A DNA stretch of 64,000 bases from Amycolatopsis sp. NBRC 101858 (GTDB lineage: Bacteria; Actinomycetota; Actinomycetes; Mycobacteriales; Pseudonocardiaceae), in assembly GCF_030269325.1 (NCBI RefSeq), contig NZ_BSTD01000004.1:856925-920924 (forward strand), in the 5' to 3' direction. A program made the translations under genes and the position numbers. This document shows positions 42,504 through 50,645 of this stretch, piece after piece; within the stretch, counting starts at the first letter, position 1; each line of letters starts with the position of its first letter. Below the pieces are notes generated by a model. It saw nothing but the letters and a program-made list of their open reading frames with translations. It made no database searches and was not told where the DNA came from.

Positions 42504-43257
42504 GGGTGCGGACGTGCGCCTGGTCCCGGACGTCCGGGACGGGGTCACGGTGGTGGACGTGAGCGGGAACCTCAGCCTCACGACCTATTCCGACCTGCGC
42601 GACGGCCTGCTCAAGATCGCCACGGACGCCCCGGACAGCCTGATCGCCGACATCGGCGGGCTCACCATCGAGGAGGACAAGCTGGCCGGCGTCTTCGCGA
42701 CGGTCGCCATGCGGATCAGCGACTGGCCGGGTGTCCCGTTCGCGCTCGTCTCGTCCCGGCCGGAGCACGCCGCGGTGCTGAAGTCGCAGACGATCGACCG
42801 CTTCGTGCCGGTCCACGCCGGGATCGCCGAGGCCGAGCGGGAACGCGACCGCCCGCCCCGGCGCCGGGCGGTGCAGCTGCTGGTGCCGTCGGCCGGAGCG
42901 TCGGCACTGGCGCGGCAGTTCGTCGCCCGCGTCTGCGCCGAGTGGGGGGTGCCGGAACACACCGAGGACGCGCTGCTCGTCGCGACGGAGCTGGTCGAGA
43001 ACACGATCCGGCACACCGCCTCGGCCCCGCGCCTGCGGCTCGAGCTGCGGCGGGGTGTATTCACCGTCGCCGTCGGCGACGACGATCCGCGCCCGGCCGT
43101 GCTGCACGAGCGGGTCGACAGCGCCGACTGGGGCCTCGGGCTGCAGATGGTCGCGCAGATCGCCCGGGTGTGGGGGTGCAGCAGGTCCTGGGCGGGCGGC
43201 AAGGTCGTCTGGGCGGTGCTGGTCCGGCGCGGGAGGCCGCGCGCGGGAGGCAGGTAG
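42493..43257 (+). CDS. STAS-HATPase fusion, anti-sigma/anti-anti-sigma type regulator
   Basis: The 254-residue protein fuses a STAS domain (about 8-110) to an RsbW/SpoIIAB-like HATPase (about 122-245). The HATPase keeps the N-box Glu166, Asn170 and His174 (ELVENTIRHT) and the G-box WGLGLQMV. In the STAS domain the segment that normally carries the phosphorylatable serine (D-S-S-G) reads E-E-D-K (60-63). The site is acidic and may mimic a phosphorylated state. The start overlaps the CheB stop; ATG 42493, GTG 42487 and GTG 42514 are all possible. Control of a stress sigma factor is inference. Confidence 0.82.
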   Translation: MRGEGADVRLVPDVRDGVTVVDVSGNLSLTTYSDLRDGLLKIATDAPDSLIADIGGLTIEEDKLAGVFATVAMRISDWPGVPFALVSSRPEHAAVLKSQTIDRFVPVHAGIAEAERERDRPPRRRAVQLLVPSAGASALARQFVARVCAEWGVPEHTEDALLVATELVENTIRHTASAPRLRLELRRGVFTVAVGDDDPRPAVLHERVDSADWGLGLQMVAQIARVWGCSRSWAGGKVVWAVLVRRGRPRAGGR

Positions 43258-43258
43258 C

Positions 43259-45154
43259 GTGTCCCCGGTGACGGAGCCCCGGCCGGAAGCCGACGACGAA
43301 TTCGAAGCCGTGCTCGGCTACCTCAAGGAGTCCCGCGGCTTCGACTTCACCGGGTACAAGCGGACCAGCCTGATGCGGCGGGTGCAGCGGCGCATGAGCC
43401 AGGTCGGCGCCGAGAGCTACGCGGACTACGTGGACCAGCTGCAGGTGAACGCCGACGAGTTCGTCGCGTTGTTCAACACCATCCTGATCAACGTCACCGG
43501 GTTCTTCCGCGACCCGGAAGCCTGGGCGTACCTGCGCGAGGAGGTGATCCCCGCCGTGCTGGCCGAACGCAGCCCCGAGGAGGCGATCCGCGTGTGGAGC
43601 GCGGGGTGCGCGGCCGGCCAGGAGGCCTACAGCATCGCCATCGCGCTCGCCGACGCGCTCGGCACGGACGCCTTCCGCCAGCGCGTCAAGATCTACGCCA
43701 CCGACGTCGACGAAGAAGCCCTCGCCCAGGCCCGGCACGCGGCCTACACCCCGGACGAGCTCGAAGGCCTGCCCGAAGCCAAGCTCGCGGAGTACTTCGA
43801 GCAGCAGGGCAGCCGGTACGTCTTCCGCAAGGACCTCCGCCGCTCGGTCATCTTCGGGCGCAACGACCTCGTGCAGGACGCCCCGATCTCCCGGATCGAC
43901 CTGCTGGTGTGCCGCAACACCCTGATGTACTTCAACGCCGACACCCAGACGAAGATCCTCGAGCGGTTCCACTTCGCGCTGGCGCCCCGGGGGATGATGT
44001 TCCTGGGCAAGGCGGAGATGCTGCTCAGCCACACCCGCCTCTTCGAACCGCTCGACCTCAAGCAGCGGATCTTCCGCAAGAGCGCCGGGGCCGCGGCCGG
44101 CCACCAGCACTTCGGTGCCGCCGGCTACGCGGGGCGGCGCCCGGCCGACGCCACCGGCCTGGACCAGCTGCGCGAACACGCGTTCGCCACGAGTCCCGTC
44201 GCCCAGATCGTGGTGACCGGCGAGGAGGTCGTCGCGCTGGTGAACCGGCAGGCCGAGACCTCGTTCGGGCTGTCCGAACGGGACGTCGGGCGGAAGCTGT
44301 GGGACCTCGACGTCTCCTACCGCCCGATCACGCTGCGGCCCTACGTCGAGCAGGCCCGCCTCGAACGCCGGGCGCTGCGGGTCAAGGACGTCGAGTGGCG
44401 CCGGGGCGGCGACGTCGTCTGGTACGAGGTGCACGTGAATCCGCTGCTGGGCAAGGAAAAGAGCCTGCTCGGCGTGTCGGTGGTGTTCCACGACGTGAGC
44501 TGGGCGCGCTCGCTGCTCGGCGAGCTCGAGTACACGAACGGGCGGCTCAAGTCGGCTTACGAAGAGCTGCAGTCGACCAACGAGGAACTGGAGACGACGA
44601 ACGAGGAGCTCCAGTCCACGGTGGAGGAGCTGGAGACGACCAACGAGGAGCTCCAGTCCACCAACGAAGAGCTCGAAACGATGAACGAAGAGCTGCACTC
44701 CACCAACGACGAGCTGCAGACGATCAACGACGCGCTCCGGGACCGCGGCCTCGAGCTCGACGAGCTGAACGACTTCCTGGAGTCGGTGCTGACCGCGGTC
44801 CAGGCCGGGATCGTGGTGATCGACACCGAGATGCGGATCAAGGCCTGGAACCGCGGCGCGGAGAACCTCTGGGGCGTCCGCCGCGAAGAGGCGACCGGAA
44901 CCCACCTGCTCAACCTGGACATCGGCCTGCCGATCGCCGAGCTGCGCCCGGTGGTCCGCGACGCGCTGGCCGACGCCGGGTCCCGGGCGGAGCAGACCCT
45001 GGACGCCGTCAACCGCCGGGGGCGCGCCGTCGAAGTGCGGTTGCTGTGCAGCGCCCTGCAAGGCCGGGACGGCCAGAGCGTGGGCGCGTTGCTGATGATG
45101 GAGGAGATCGGGCCGGCGGCCGAGGAGACCGTGAGCAGTCCCGGCGGGTGCTAG
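43259..45154 (+). CDS. CheR methyltransferase with PAS domains and coiled coil
   Basis: The protein has 631 residues. The CheR N-terminal helical domain (about 12-70) precedes the SAM methyltransferase (75-275) with VWSAGCAAGQEAYSIAIAL and the LVCRNTLMYF motif. PAS-like regions lie at about 300-420 and 505-620. A strikingly regular coiled coil built from repeated E-E-L-x-T/S-x-N units (about 434-499) joins them. The GTG at 43259 follows GGGAGG by 8 bases and starts 2 bases after the previous stop. It is predicted to methylate glutamates on an unknown receptor or on its own cassette partners. Confidence 0.9.
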   Translation: MSPVTEPRPEADDEFEAVLGYLKESRGFDFTGYKRTSLMRRVQRRMSQVGAESYADYVDQLQVNADEFVALFNTILINVTGFFRDPEAWAYLREEVIPAVLAERSPEEAIRVWSAGCAAGQEAYSIAIALADALGTDAFRQRVKIYATDVDEEALAQARHAAYTPDELEGLPEAKLAEYFEQQGSRYVFRKDLRRSVIFGRNDLVQDAPISRIDLLVCRNTLMYFNADTQTKILERFHFALAPRGMMFLGKAEMLLSHTRLFEPLDLKQRIFRKSAGAAAGHQHFGAAGYAGRRPADATGLDQLREHAFATSPVAQIVVTGEEVVALVNRQAETSFGLSERDVGRKLWDLDVSYRPITLRPYVEQARLERRALRVKDVEWRRGGDVVWYEVHVNPLLGKEKSLLGVSVVFHDVSWARSLLGELEYTNGRLKSAYEELQSTNEELETTNEELQSTVEELETTNEELQSTNEELETMNEELHSTNDELQTINDALRDRGLELDELNDFLESVLTAVQAGIVVIDTEMRIKAWNRGAENLWGVRREEATGTHLLNLDIGLPIAELRPVVRDALADAGSRAEQTLDAVNRRGRAVEVRLLCSALQGRDGQSVGALLMMEEIGPAAEETVSSPGGC

Positions 45155-46236
45155 CCGCCGGTCAGGAGGTCGACGACGGACTCCGCCCGGTTTCCCTCCG
45201 CGAAGGCCCGGCGCTGCCGGTCGGCGCCGCCGCCCTCGGCCACCAGCCGGGCGATGCCGTCGCGCGCGAACTCCAGGTCTCCCGCCGCTTCGAGAGCGGG
45301 CGCGGTGAGCTCGACCAGGGCGTCGAGCACCGTCTTCGCCGGCTCCAGGTCGCCCGTCCGGGGGTTCGGGCAGCAGCCGGTCACGCCTTCCCTCGAAGCG
45401 CGCCAGAGCCGGCCGCGCAGAACCTCGTTCGACAGCTTCGGCGGGGGAGCACCCTCGGCCAGCGCCGTCACGACGAGACCCCGGGCCAGCACCCCCAGCA
45501 GCACGGCCTCCACGGGGGTGGCGGCGACGTCGGAGATGCGGAACTCGAGCGTCGGCTGCTTCTCCGACAGCCGGACGTCCCAGTAGATCATCCCGCGGTC
45601 CAGGATCGCGCCCGAGCGCAGCCAGCCGTCGACGATGCTCTCGTACTCGTCGAGCGACGCGAACCGCGGCGGCGGCCCGGCCGAGGGCCAGCGGCTCCAC
45701 TGGTGGTAGCGCCAGCTGGCGTAGCCGGTGTCGTAGCCGTCCGAAATGGCCGAGTTCGCGGTGACGGTGAGCAGCGCGGGCAGCCACGGCCGGACGCTGC
45801 CGAGGACCCGGATCCCGCTCTCCTTGTCGGGGATCGCGACGTGGACGTGACAGCCGCAGGTGAGCGAAGTCCAGGCGGTGGCCCCGAAGTGTTCGGCCAT
45901 CCGCTGGTAGCGCGGGTTCGGCGTGATGCGCGGCGGGTCCACTTGGGACACCGGCGGCGCGCCGGCCGCCAGCAGCCGGTAGCCGCGGGCACGGGCGGCT
46001 TCGCTCAGGTCCCGGCGCAGCCCGCTCAGCTGGCGCAGGGCTTCTTCGTGCGTGCGGCAGACGCCGGTGGCGGTCTCGGCCTGCGAGCGGTTCAGCTCGT
46101 GCTGCAGCTCGCCCTGGCCCTCCCCGGCCGCTTCCGCGGCATCCACGACGTCGTCGCCGGCCTGCGAGAGCTGGCCACGTCGGTCGACGACGAAGAACTC
46201 TTCTTCGATGCCGAACGTCAGCACGTCTGGGTTCAC
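45151..46236 (-). CDS. YbdK-type carboxylate-amine ligase (glutamate-cysteine ligase 2 family)
   Basis: The 361-residue protein matches the YbdK/GCS2 family. It begins LTFGIEEEFFVVD and continues with ELNRSQAETATGVCRT, CGCHVHVAIPDKE and the WDVRLSEKQPTLEFRISD substrate region. Such enzymes ligate glutamate to an amine, with weak gamma-glutamylcysteine activity in the E. coli member. The true substrate here is unknown. The GTG follows AGGAGCGCC. It overlaps the CheR gene by 4 bases at the 3' ends. A sigma-B-type promoter lies upstream (46268-46294). Confidence 0.9.
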   Translation of the reverse strand: MNPDVLTFGIEEEFFVVDRRGQLSQAGDDVVDAAEAAGEGQGELQHELNRSQAETATGVCRTHEEALRQLSGLRRDLSEAARARGYRLLAAGAPPVSQVDPPRITPNPRYQRMAEHFGATAWTSLTCGCHVHVAIPDKESGIRVLGSVRPWLPALLTVTANSAISDGYDTGYASWRYHQWSRWPSAGPPPRFASLDEYESIVDGWLRSGAILDRGMIYWDVRLSEKQPTLEFRISDVAATPVEAVLLGVLARGLVVTALAEGAPPPKLSNEVLRGRLWRASREGVTGCCPNPRTGDLEPAKTVLDALVELTAPALEAAGDLEFARDGIARLVAEGGGADRQRRAFAEGNRAESVVDLLTGG

Positions 46237-46267
46237 CGGTGCGCTCCTGGGGTGGGGGAGCTCCCGG

Positions 46268-46294
46268 ATACCCGGAGGACAGGGGTGCGCAAAC
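46268..46294 (-). promoter_or_regulatory. Sigma-B/sigma-F-type promoter of the carboxylate-amine ligase
   Basis: On the minus strand GTTT (46294-46291) and GGGTAT (46273-46268) are separated by 17 bases, about 32 bases upstream of the GTG at 46236. This is the second such match in the region. Confidence 0.6.
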
Positions 46295-46380
46295 GGCGTC
46301 TCCCGGCGGCGAGCGGGTCGCGGCCCGGACTCGTGTGAAAGACTCACGGTGGTGTGACCGTGCGTGGTGGGGGTATTCCA

Positions 46381-47574
46381 GTGAGCATGGAATGGCACGA
46401 AGAGCTGCACGAGCGGGCCGACGAGCGGATCGGGCAGCTCGACGACCGGCTGTGGGCGGTCGCGACCGCGCTGCACGAACGGCCGGAACTGTCCTATGAG
46501 GAACACGCGGCCGCCGAGCGGCTGACCGGCGAACTGGCCGCGGACGGCTTCGAAGTGGAAACCGGGGTTGCCGGACTGTCCACGGCGTTCGTCGCGCGGG
46601 CGGGCACCGGACGGCCGTGCGTCGCGCTCCTGCTGGAGTACGACGCGCTGCCCGGGCTGGGCCACGCGTGCGGCCACAACCTGATCGCCGCGGCCGGCCT
46701 CGGTGCCGCGCTGGCGGCGCGCGAGGTGCTGGCCGGCAGCCCGGGATCGCTGCTCGCCGTCGGGTGCCCGGCCGAGGAACGCGGCGGCGGCAAGGTGGCA
46801 CTGGCCGAGGCGGGCGTCTTCGACGACGTCGACGCGGCGCTCACGATCCACCCGGGCGTCCACTCGTGGTCCTGGGCCCCGCTGACCGCGCAGGTCGAGC
46901 TGAAGGTGACCTTCCACGGCCGCGCCGCCCACCCCACCGGTGATCCCGAACAGGGTGTCGACGCCCTGTCCGCGCTGCTCCAGGCGTTCGGCGCGGTCTC
47001 GGTGCTGCGGCAGCGGCTGCCCGCGAGCTCCCACGTCCAAGGGATCATCACCCACGGCGGCGAGGCGACGAACATCGTCCCCGACCGCGCCGAAGGCCGC
47101 TTCGGGCTCCGCGCGCTGACGACCGAGGCCCTCGACCGCCTCGCCGAGGACGTCGGGGCGTGCGCGCAGGGTGCGGCGCTCGCGACCGGCGCGAAGGTCG
47201 ACGTCGAACGGCTCGGGCGCGGGTTCGCGCATTTCCGCGACAACCCGGTGCTTTCCGAACGGTTCACCGAACACCTCGCGGCGTGCGGGATCCACGCGAC
47301 GCCGCCGGAGCCGGGCGTCTACCCCGGTTCGTCCGACATCGGCGACGTCAGCGCCCGCGTCCCGGCGATCCACCCGTTCGTGGCGATCACGGCGGCGGAG
47401 TACGCGGTGCACACCGAAGAGTTCGCGGCCGCGTCGGCGAGCCCGCGCGGCCGGTCGGTGATGCTGGCCTCGGCGGCGGCCCTGGCCCGCACGGCGATCG
47501 ACCTGCGGACGCACCCCGCGCTGGTCAGCCGGGCCTGGGACTACTTCCGCTCGCAGGAGCGGAACGGGCACTGA
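46381..47574 (+). CDS. M20 family amidohydrolase/peptidase
   Basis: The 397-residue protein belongs to the M20D amidohydrolase group (AbgB/IAA-amino-acid hydrolase-like). It has metal ligands in LLEYDALPGLGHACGHN, GCPAEERGGGK with the catalytic glutamate pair, a histidine in TIHPGVHS and the dimerisation-domain segment HGRAAHPTGDPEQGVDAL. It hydrolyses N-acyl amino acids or small amides. The GTG at 46381 is 12 bases from a GGGGG run; ATG 46387 is an alternative. It is divergent from the carboxylate-amine ligase. The physiological substrate is unknown. Confidence 0.88.
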   Translation: MSMEWHEELHERADERIGQLDDRLWAVATALHERPELSYEEHAAAERLTGELAADGFEVETGVAGLSTAFVARAGTGRPCVALLLEYDALPGLGHACGHNLIAAAGLGAALAAREVLAGSPGSLLAVGCPAEERGGGKVALAEAGVFDDVDAALTIHPGVHSWSWAPLTAQVELKVTFHGRAAHPTGDPEQGVDALSALLQAFGAVSVLRQRLPASSHVQGIITHGGEATNIVPDRAEGRFGLRALTTEALDRLAEDVGACAQGAALATGAKVDVERLGRGFAHFRDNPVLSERFTEHLAACGIHATPPEPGVYPGSSDIGDVSARVPAIHPFVAITAAEYAVHTEEFAAASASPRGRSVMLASAAALARTAIDLRTHPALVSRAWDYFRSQERNGH

Positions 47575-47595
47575 ACCCGGCGTCCGTTCCGCTCC
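47556..47595. terminator. Bidirectional terminator, M20/TauD
   Basis: A perfect 12-base inverted repeat (ggagcggaacgg / ccgttccgctcc) with a 16-base spacer spans the M20 stop codon. It ends 4 bases before the convergent dioxygenase gene. Confidence 0.65.
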
Positions 47596-47599
47596 CGGC

Positions 47600-48496
47600 T
47601 CACGCCACCGGGGTGTAGTGCGACGCGTCGCCCTCCAGCGACTCGCTCGGCCGTCCGTCGATGCCGGCCGGGACGTCGCCGGCCACCGTCACCCGGTTCA
47701 GGCGCCGCGGGAGGCCGTCGTAGTTGTCGATCGCGTAGTGCTGGGTGATCCGGTTGTCGAACAGCACGAGCTGGTTCGGCTCCCACGCCACGCGCACGAT
47801 GTTCTCCGGCCGCGTCACGTACGACTGCAGCAGCCGCAGCAGGTCCCGCGACTCGCTCACCGACAGGCCTTCGATCCGCTGCGCGAACCCGCCGAGGAAC
47901 AGGCCGCGCTCGCCGGTCACCGGGTGCACGCGCACCACCGGGTGCAGGGTCCGGTACTTGCGCGAGACGAACTGGGCCCGCCGTGCCTGCTCCTGGTCGT
48001 CCACCGTCTCCGGCGGCCGGACGTAGTCGTAGTCGTTGGTGTGCACCGCCCGCAGCGTGTCGGCGAACGCCCGCAGCGGTTCGGGCAGGTCCCGGTAGGC
48101 CGCGGCGGCGTTCGCGATCAGCGTCTCCCCGCCGTAGGGCGGCACCACGAGGCTGCGCAGCGTGCTGGCCTTCGGCGGGTTGAGCACGAACGTGACGTCG
48201 GTGTGCCAGTGGTTGGCCCGGCCCAGCTCGCTGTCGACCGGCAGGATCGCCGGCGCGCCGTCGACGGCGGGCACCGTCGGGTGCGCCTTGGTCAGCTCGC
48301 CGAAGCGCGCGGCGAACCGCTGCTGGCCCTCGTCGTCGAGCTCGGTGTTCCGGAAGACGAGGGCCTTGTGCTCGTGCAGGGCGTCGGCCAGGAAGGCCAC
48401 CTGGGACGCGTCGAGGTCGCCGGCCGGGTCGAGGCCGATGATCTCGGCGCCGATCCTGCCGGTGATCTTGCGGACGTCGGTGCTGATCGCGGTCAT
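47600..48496 (-). CDS. TauD/TfdA family Fe(II)/2-oxoglutarate dioxygenase
   Basis: The 298-residue enzyme shows the iron facial triad as His98-x-Asp100 in HWHTDVTF plus the distal His in ITQHYAIDNYD. The 2-oxoglutarate arginine follows shortly after (GLPRRLNRVTV). It belongs to the taurine/alkylsulfatase dioxygenase group, which frees sulfite or sulfate from organosulfur compounds. Its ATG overlaps the stop of the upstream FMN monooxygenase (ATGA). It is the last gene of an operon starting at 52440. The exact substrate is open. Confidence 0.9.
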   Translation of the reverse strand: MTAISTDVRKITGRIGAEIIGLDPAGDLDASQVAFLADALHEHKALVFRNTELDDEGQQRFAARFGELTKAHPTVPAVDGAPAILPVDSELGRANHWHTDVTFVLNPPKASTLRSLVVPPYGGETLIANAAAAYRDLPEPLRAFADTLRAVHTNDYDYVRPPETVDDQEQARRAQFVSRKYRTLHPVVRVHPVTGERGLFLGGFAQRIEGLSVSESRDLLRLLQSYVTRPENIVRVAWEPNQLVLFDNRITQHYAIDNYDGLPRRLNRVTVAGDVPAGIDGRPSESLEGDASHYTPVA

Positions 48497-49806
48497 GCGG
48501 GCTCCTTCACTCGGGTGCGGTCGACGGGACGCGCGAGGCCGTAGTGCTCGCGCAGGGTGGTGCCGGAGTACTCGGTGCGGAACAGGCCGCGCCGCTGCAG
48601 TTCCGGGACGACGAGGTCGACGAAGTCGTCGAGCCCGCCGGGCAGGGTGGGCGGCATGACGTTGAAGCCGTCCGCGGCGCCGCCGGTGAACCAGGCCTCC
48701 AGCTCGTCGGCGACCTGGACGGGCGTCCCGGCGAAGACGCGGTGCCCGCGGCCGCCCGCCAGGCGTTCGAGCAGCTGCCGGATGGTCAGGTCCTCGCGCC
48801 GGGCCAGGCCGACGACCAGCTCGAACCGGCTCTGACCGCCTTCGGTGAAGCTGCCGACGTCGGGCAGCGGGCCGTCCAGCGGGTAGCCGGTGACGTCGTG
48901 GTCGAGCATCTTCGACAGCTGCCGCAGCCCGTAGTCCGGCGTGATGAGCGCGTTCAGCTCGGCCTCGCGCTCGCGGGCCTCGGCTTCGGTACGGCCCAGG
49001 ATCGGCGAGATGCCGGGGAGGATCTTGATCTCGTCGGGTGTCCGGCCGTACTTGGCGAGGCGCCCCTTGACGTCGTCGTAGAACGCTTTGCCTTCGGCGA
49101 AGGTCTGCTGGGCGGTGAAGACGGCTTCGGCGTGCCGGGCCGCGTACTCCTTGCCGGTTTCGGACGAGCCCGCCTGCACGAGCAGCGGGTGGCCCTGGGG
49201 CGGGCGTTCGATGTTGAGCGGCCCGCGGACCTGGAAGTGCTCGCCGTCGTGCGCGATCGGCCGGATGCGCTCGGTGTCGGCGTAGACGCCGGTCTCGCGG
49301 TCGACGAGCGCGGCGTCGTCGTCCCAGCTGTCCCACAGCTTCTTGACGACCTCGACGAACTCGTCCGCGCGCTCGTAGCGGGAGGCGTGCGACGGCCGCT
49401 TGGCCAGGTTGAAGTTGCGGGCCTCGTCGATGCCCGCCGAGGTGACGATGTTCCAGCCCGCGCGGCCGCCGGAGAGGTGGTCGAGCGAGGCGAACTTGCG
49501 GGCCAGGTGGTAGGGCTCGTTGTAGGTCGTCGACGCCGTGGCGATGAGTCCGATGTGGACCGTCGAGGCGGCGAGCGCCGAGAGCAGCGTCAACGGCTCG
49601 AAGTGGCTGTGGGAGTTGTGCTTCACGTTGCCCCACAGGGCGACGCCGTCGGCGAGGAACAGCGAGTCGAGCTTGCCGCGCTCGGCGGTCCGGGCGATGT
49701 CGGCGTAGTGCTGCAGCGTCCGCGCCCGGTGCGGGTCGGTCGACGGGTGCCGCCACGCGGCTTCGTGGTGGCCGTTCGGCATCACGAACGCGTTGAGGTG
49801 CATCAT
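48493..49806 (-). CDS. FMN-dependent LLM monooxygenase (NtaA/SnaA/DszA/SfnG type)
   Basis: The 437-residue luciferase-like protein starts MMHLNAFVMPNGHHEAAWR. It shows the family flavin-binding regions GWNIVTSAGIDEARNFNL and PLLVQAGSSETGKEYAARHAEAVFTAQQ. These two-component enzymes use FMNH2 from a separate reductase to split C-S or C-N bonds, for example dibenzothiophene sulfone or dimethylsulfone. No flavin reductase gene is in the window. The start follows AAGGAGAAGCC and overlaps the permease stop; the stop overlaps the TauD start. Confidence 0.9.
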   Translation of the reverse strand: MMHLNAFVMPNGHHEAAWRHPSTDPHRARTLQHYADIARTAERGKLDSLFLADGVALWGNVKHNSHSHFEPLTLLSALAASTVHIGLIATASTTYNEPYHLARKFASLDHLSGGRAGWNIVTSAGIDEARNFNLAKRPSHASRYERADEFVEVVKKLWDSWDDDAALVDRETGVYADTERIRPIAHDGEHFQVRGPLNIERPPQGHPLLVQAGSSETGKEYAARHAEAVFTAQQTFAEGKAFYDDVKGRLAKYGRTPDEIKILPGISPILGRTEAEAREREAELNALITPDYGLRQLSKMLDHDVTGYPLDGPLPDVGSFTEGGQSRFELVVGLARREDLTIRQLLERLAGGRGHRVFAGTPVQVADELEAWFTGGAADGFNVMPPTLPGGLDDFVDLVVPELQRRGLFRTEYSGTTLREHYGLARPVDRTRVKEPA

Positions 49807-50645
49807 GGCTTCTCCTTGGGACGCCAGGTGGAAAACCGCCGCTCGAGGACGACGAAACCCTGGTTGACGAGCACTCCGAGCACCGAGACCGCGATGATCC
49901 CGGCGTACATCTGCTGGATCTGGAAGTTCACCTGGCTGGTGTTGATCAGGTAGCCGAGCCCGGCCTTCGCACCGACCATCTCGGCGGCCACCAGCACCAG
50001 GATCGAGTAGGACGCCGCCATCCGGATGCCGGTGAACACCGTCGGCACCGCCGAGGGCAGGATCACCTTCCGGAACAGCCGCGGGCTGGACAGGCCCAGC
50101 GACCGGGCCGCCTTGACCAGCAGCGGGTCCACCGTGTTGACCCCGGCGATCGTGTTGAGCAGCACCGGCCAGACGCACGCGTAGACGACCAGGGTGACCT
50201 TCGACAGCTCGCCGATGCCCAGCAGCAGCGTGAACACCGGCAGCAGGGCCAGCGCGGCGGTGTTGCGGGCCAGCTCCAGCAGCGGCTGCAGGAACCGCGC
50301 GACCGGCCGGTACCAGCCGATCAGCAGCCCGAGCGGCACCGCGACGGCCACGGCGACGGCGAACCCGGCGGCCGAGCGCCCGACGCTGGCCAGCAGGTGG
50401 TCGGCGAGCTGGCCGTCGAGCACGAGCTCCCAGAGGGCCTGCAGGTCTTCGGACAGCGGCGGCAGGAACGTCCGCGTGCTCTCGTCGAGGACGAACCGGG
50501 GGATGAACTCCCAGAGCAGCACGAACAGCACGACCGCGGCGGACGCGTGGACCGCCCGGGTGAGCCTCGTCCGCCACCGCCGGGGCTTCACCGGCGGGCT
50601 CGTGGGTCCGATGTGGACGGTGGGCGCGTCCAGGGTCGTGGTCAT
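49803..50645 (-). CDS. ABC transporter permease, SsuC/TauC type
   Basis: The 280-residue protein has about six membrane helices and the EAA-type loop AARSLGLSSPRLFRKVILPSAVP. The next conserved part is TGIRMAASYSILVLVAAEMVGAKAGLGYLI. It is the channel subunit for nitrate/sulfonate/taurine-class transporters. ATG 50645 overlaps the ATPase stop and its own stop overlaps the monooxygenase start, so the whole unit is translationally coupled. Confidence 0.92.
   Translation of the reverse strand: MTTTLDAPTVHIGPTSPPVKPRRWRTRLTRAVHASAAVVLFVLLWEFIPRFVLDESTRTFLPPLSEDLQALWELVLDGQLADHLLASVGRSAAGFAVAVAVAVPLGLLIGWYRPVARFLQPLLELARNTAALALLPVFTLLLGIGELSKVTLVVYACVWPVLLNTIAGVNTVDPLLVKAARSLGLSSPRLFRKVILPSAVPTVFTGIRMAASYSILVLVAAEMVGAKAGLGYLINTSQVNFQIQQMYAGIIAVSVLGVLVNQGFVVLERRFSTWRPKEKP

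Noticed and set aside
41490..45154. Classical chemotaxis operon
   Set aside because: CheB and CheR folds are present but CheA, CheW, CheY, receptors and flagellar genes are not, and a STAS-HATPase gene lies between them.
43061..46801. A 1246-codon open frame on the minus strand across the CheR and ligase genes
   Set aside because: It is a mirror of real genes in very GC-rich DNA. It has no ribosome site, low-complexity Arg/Pro/Ala-rich translation and lies antisense to clear catalytic motifs.
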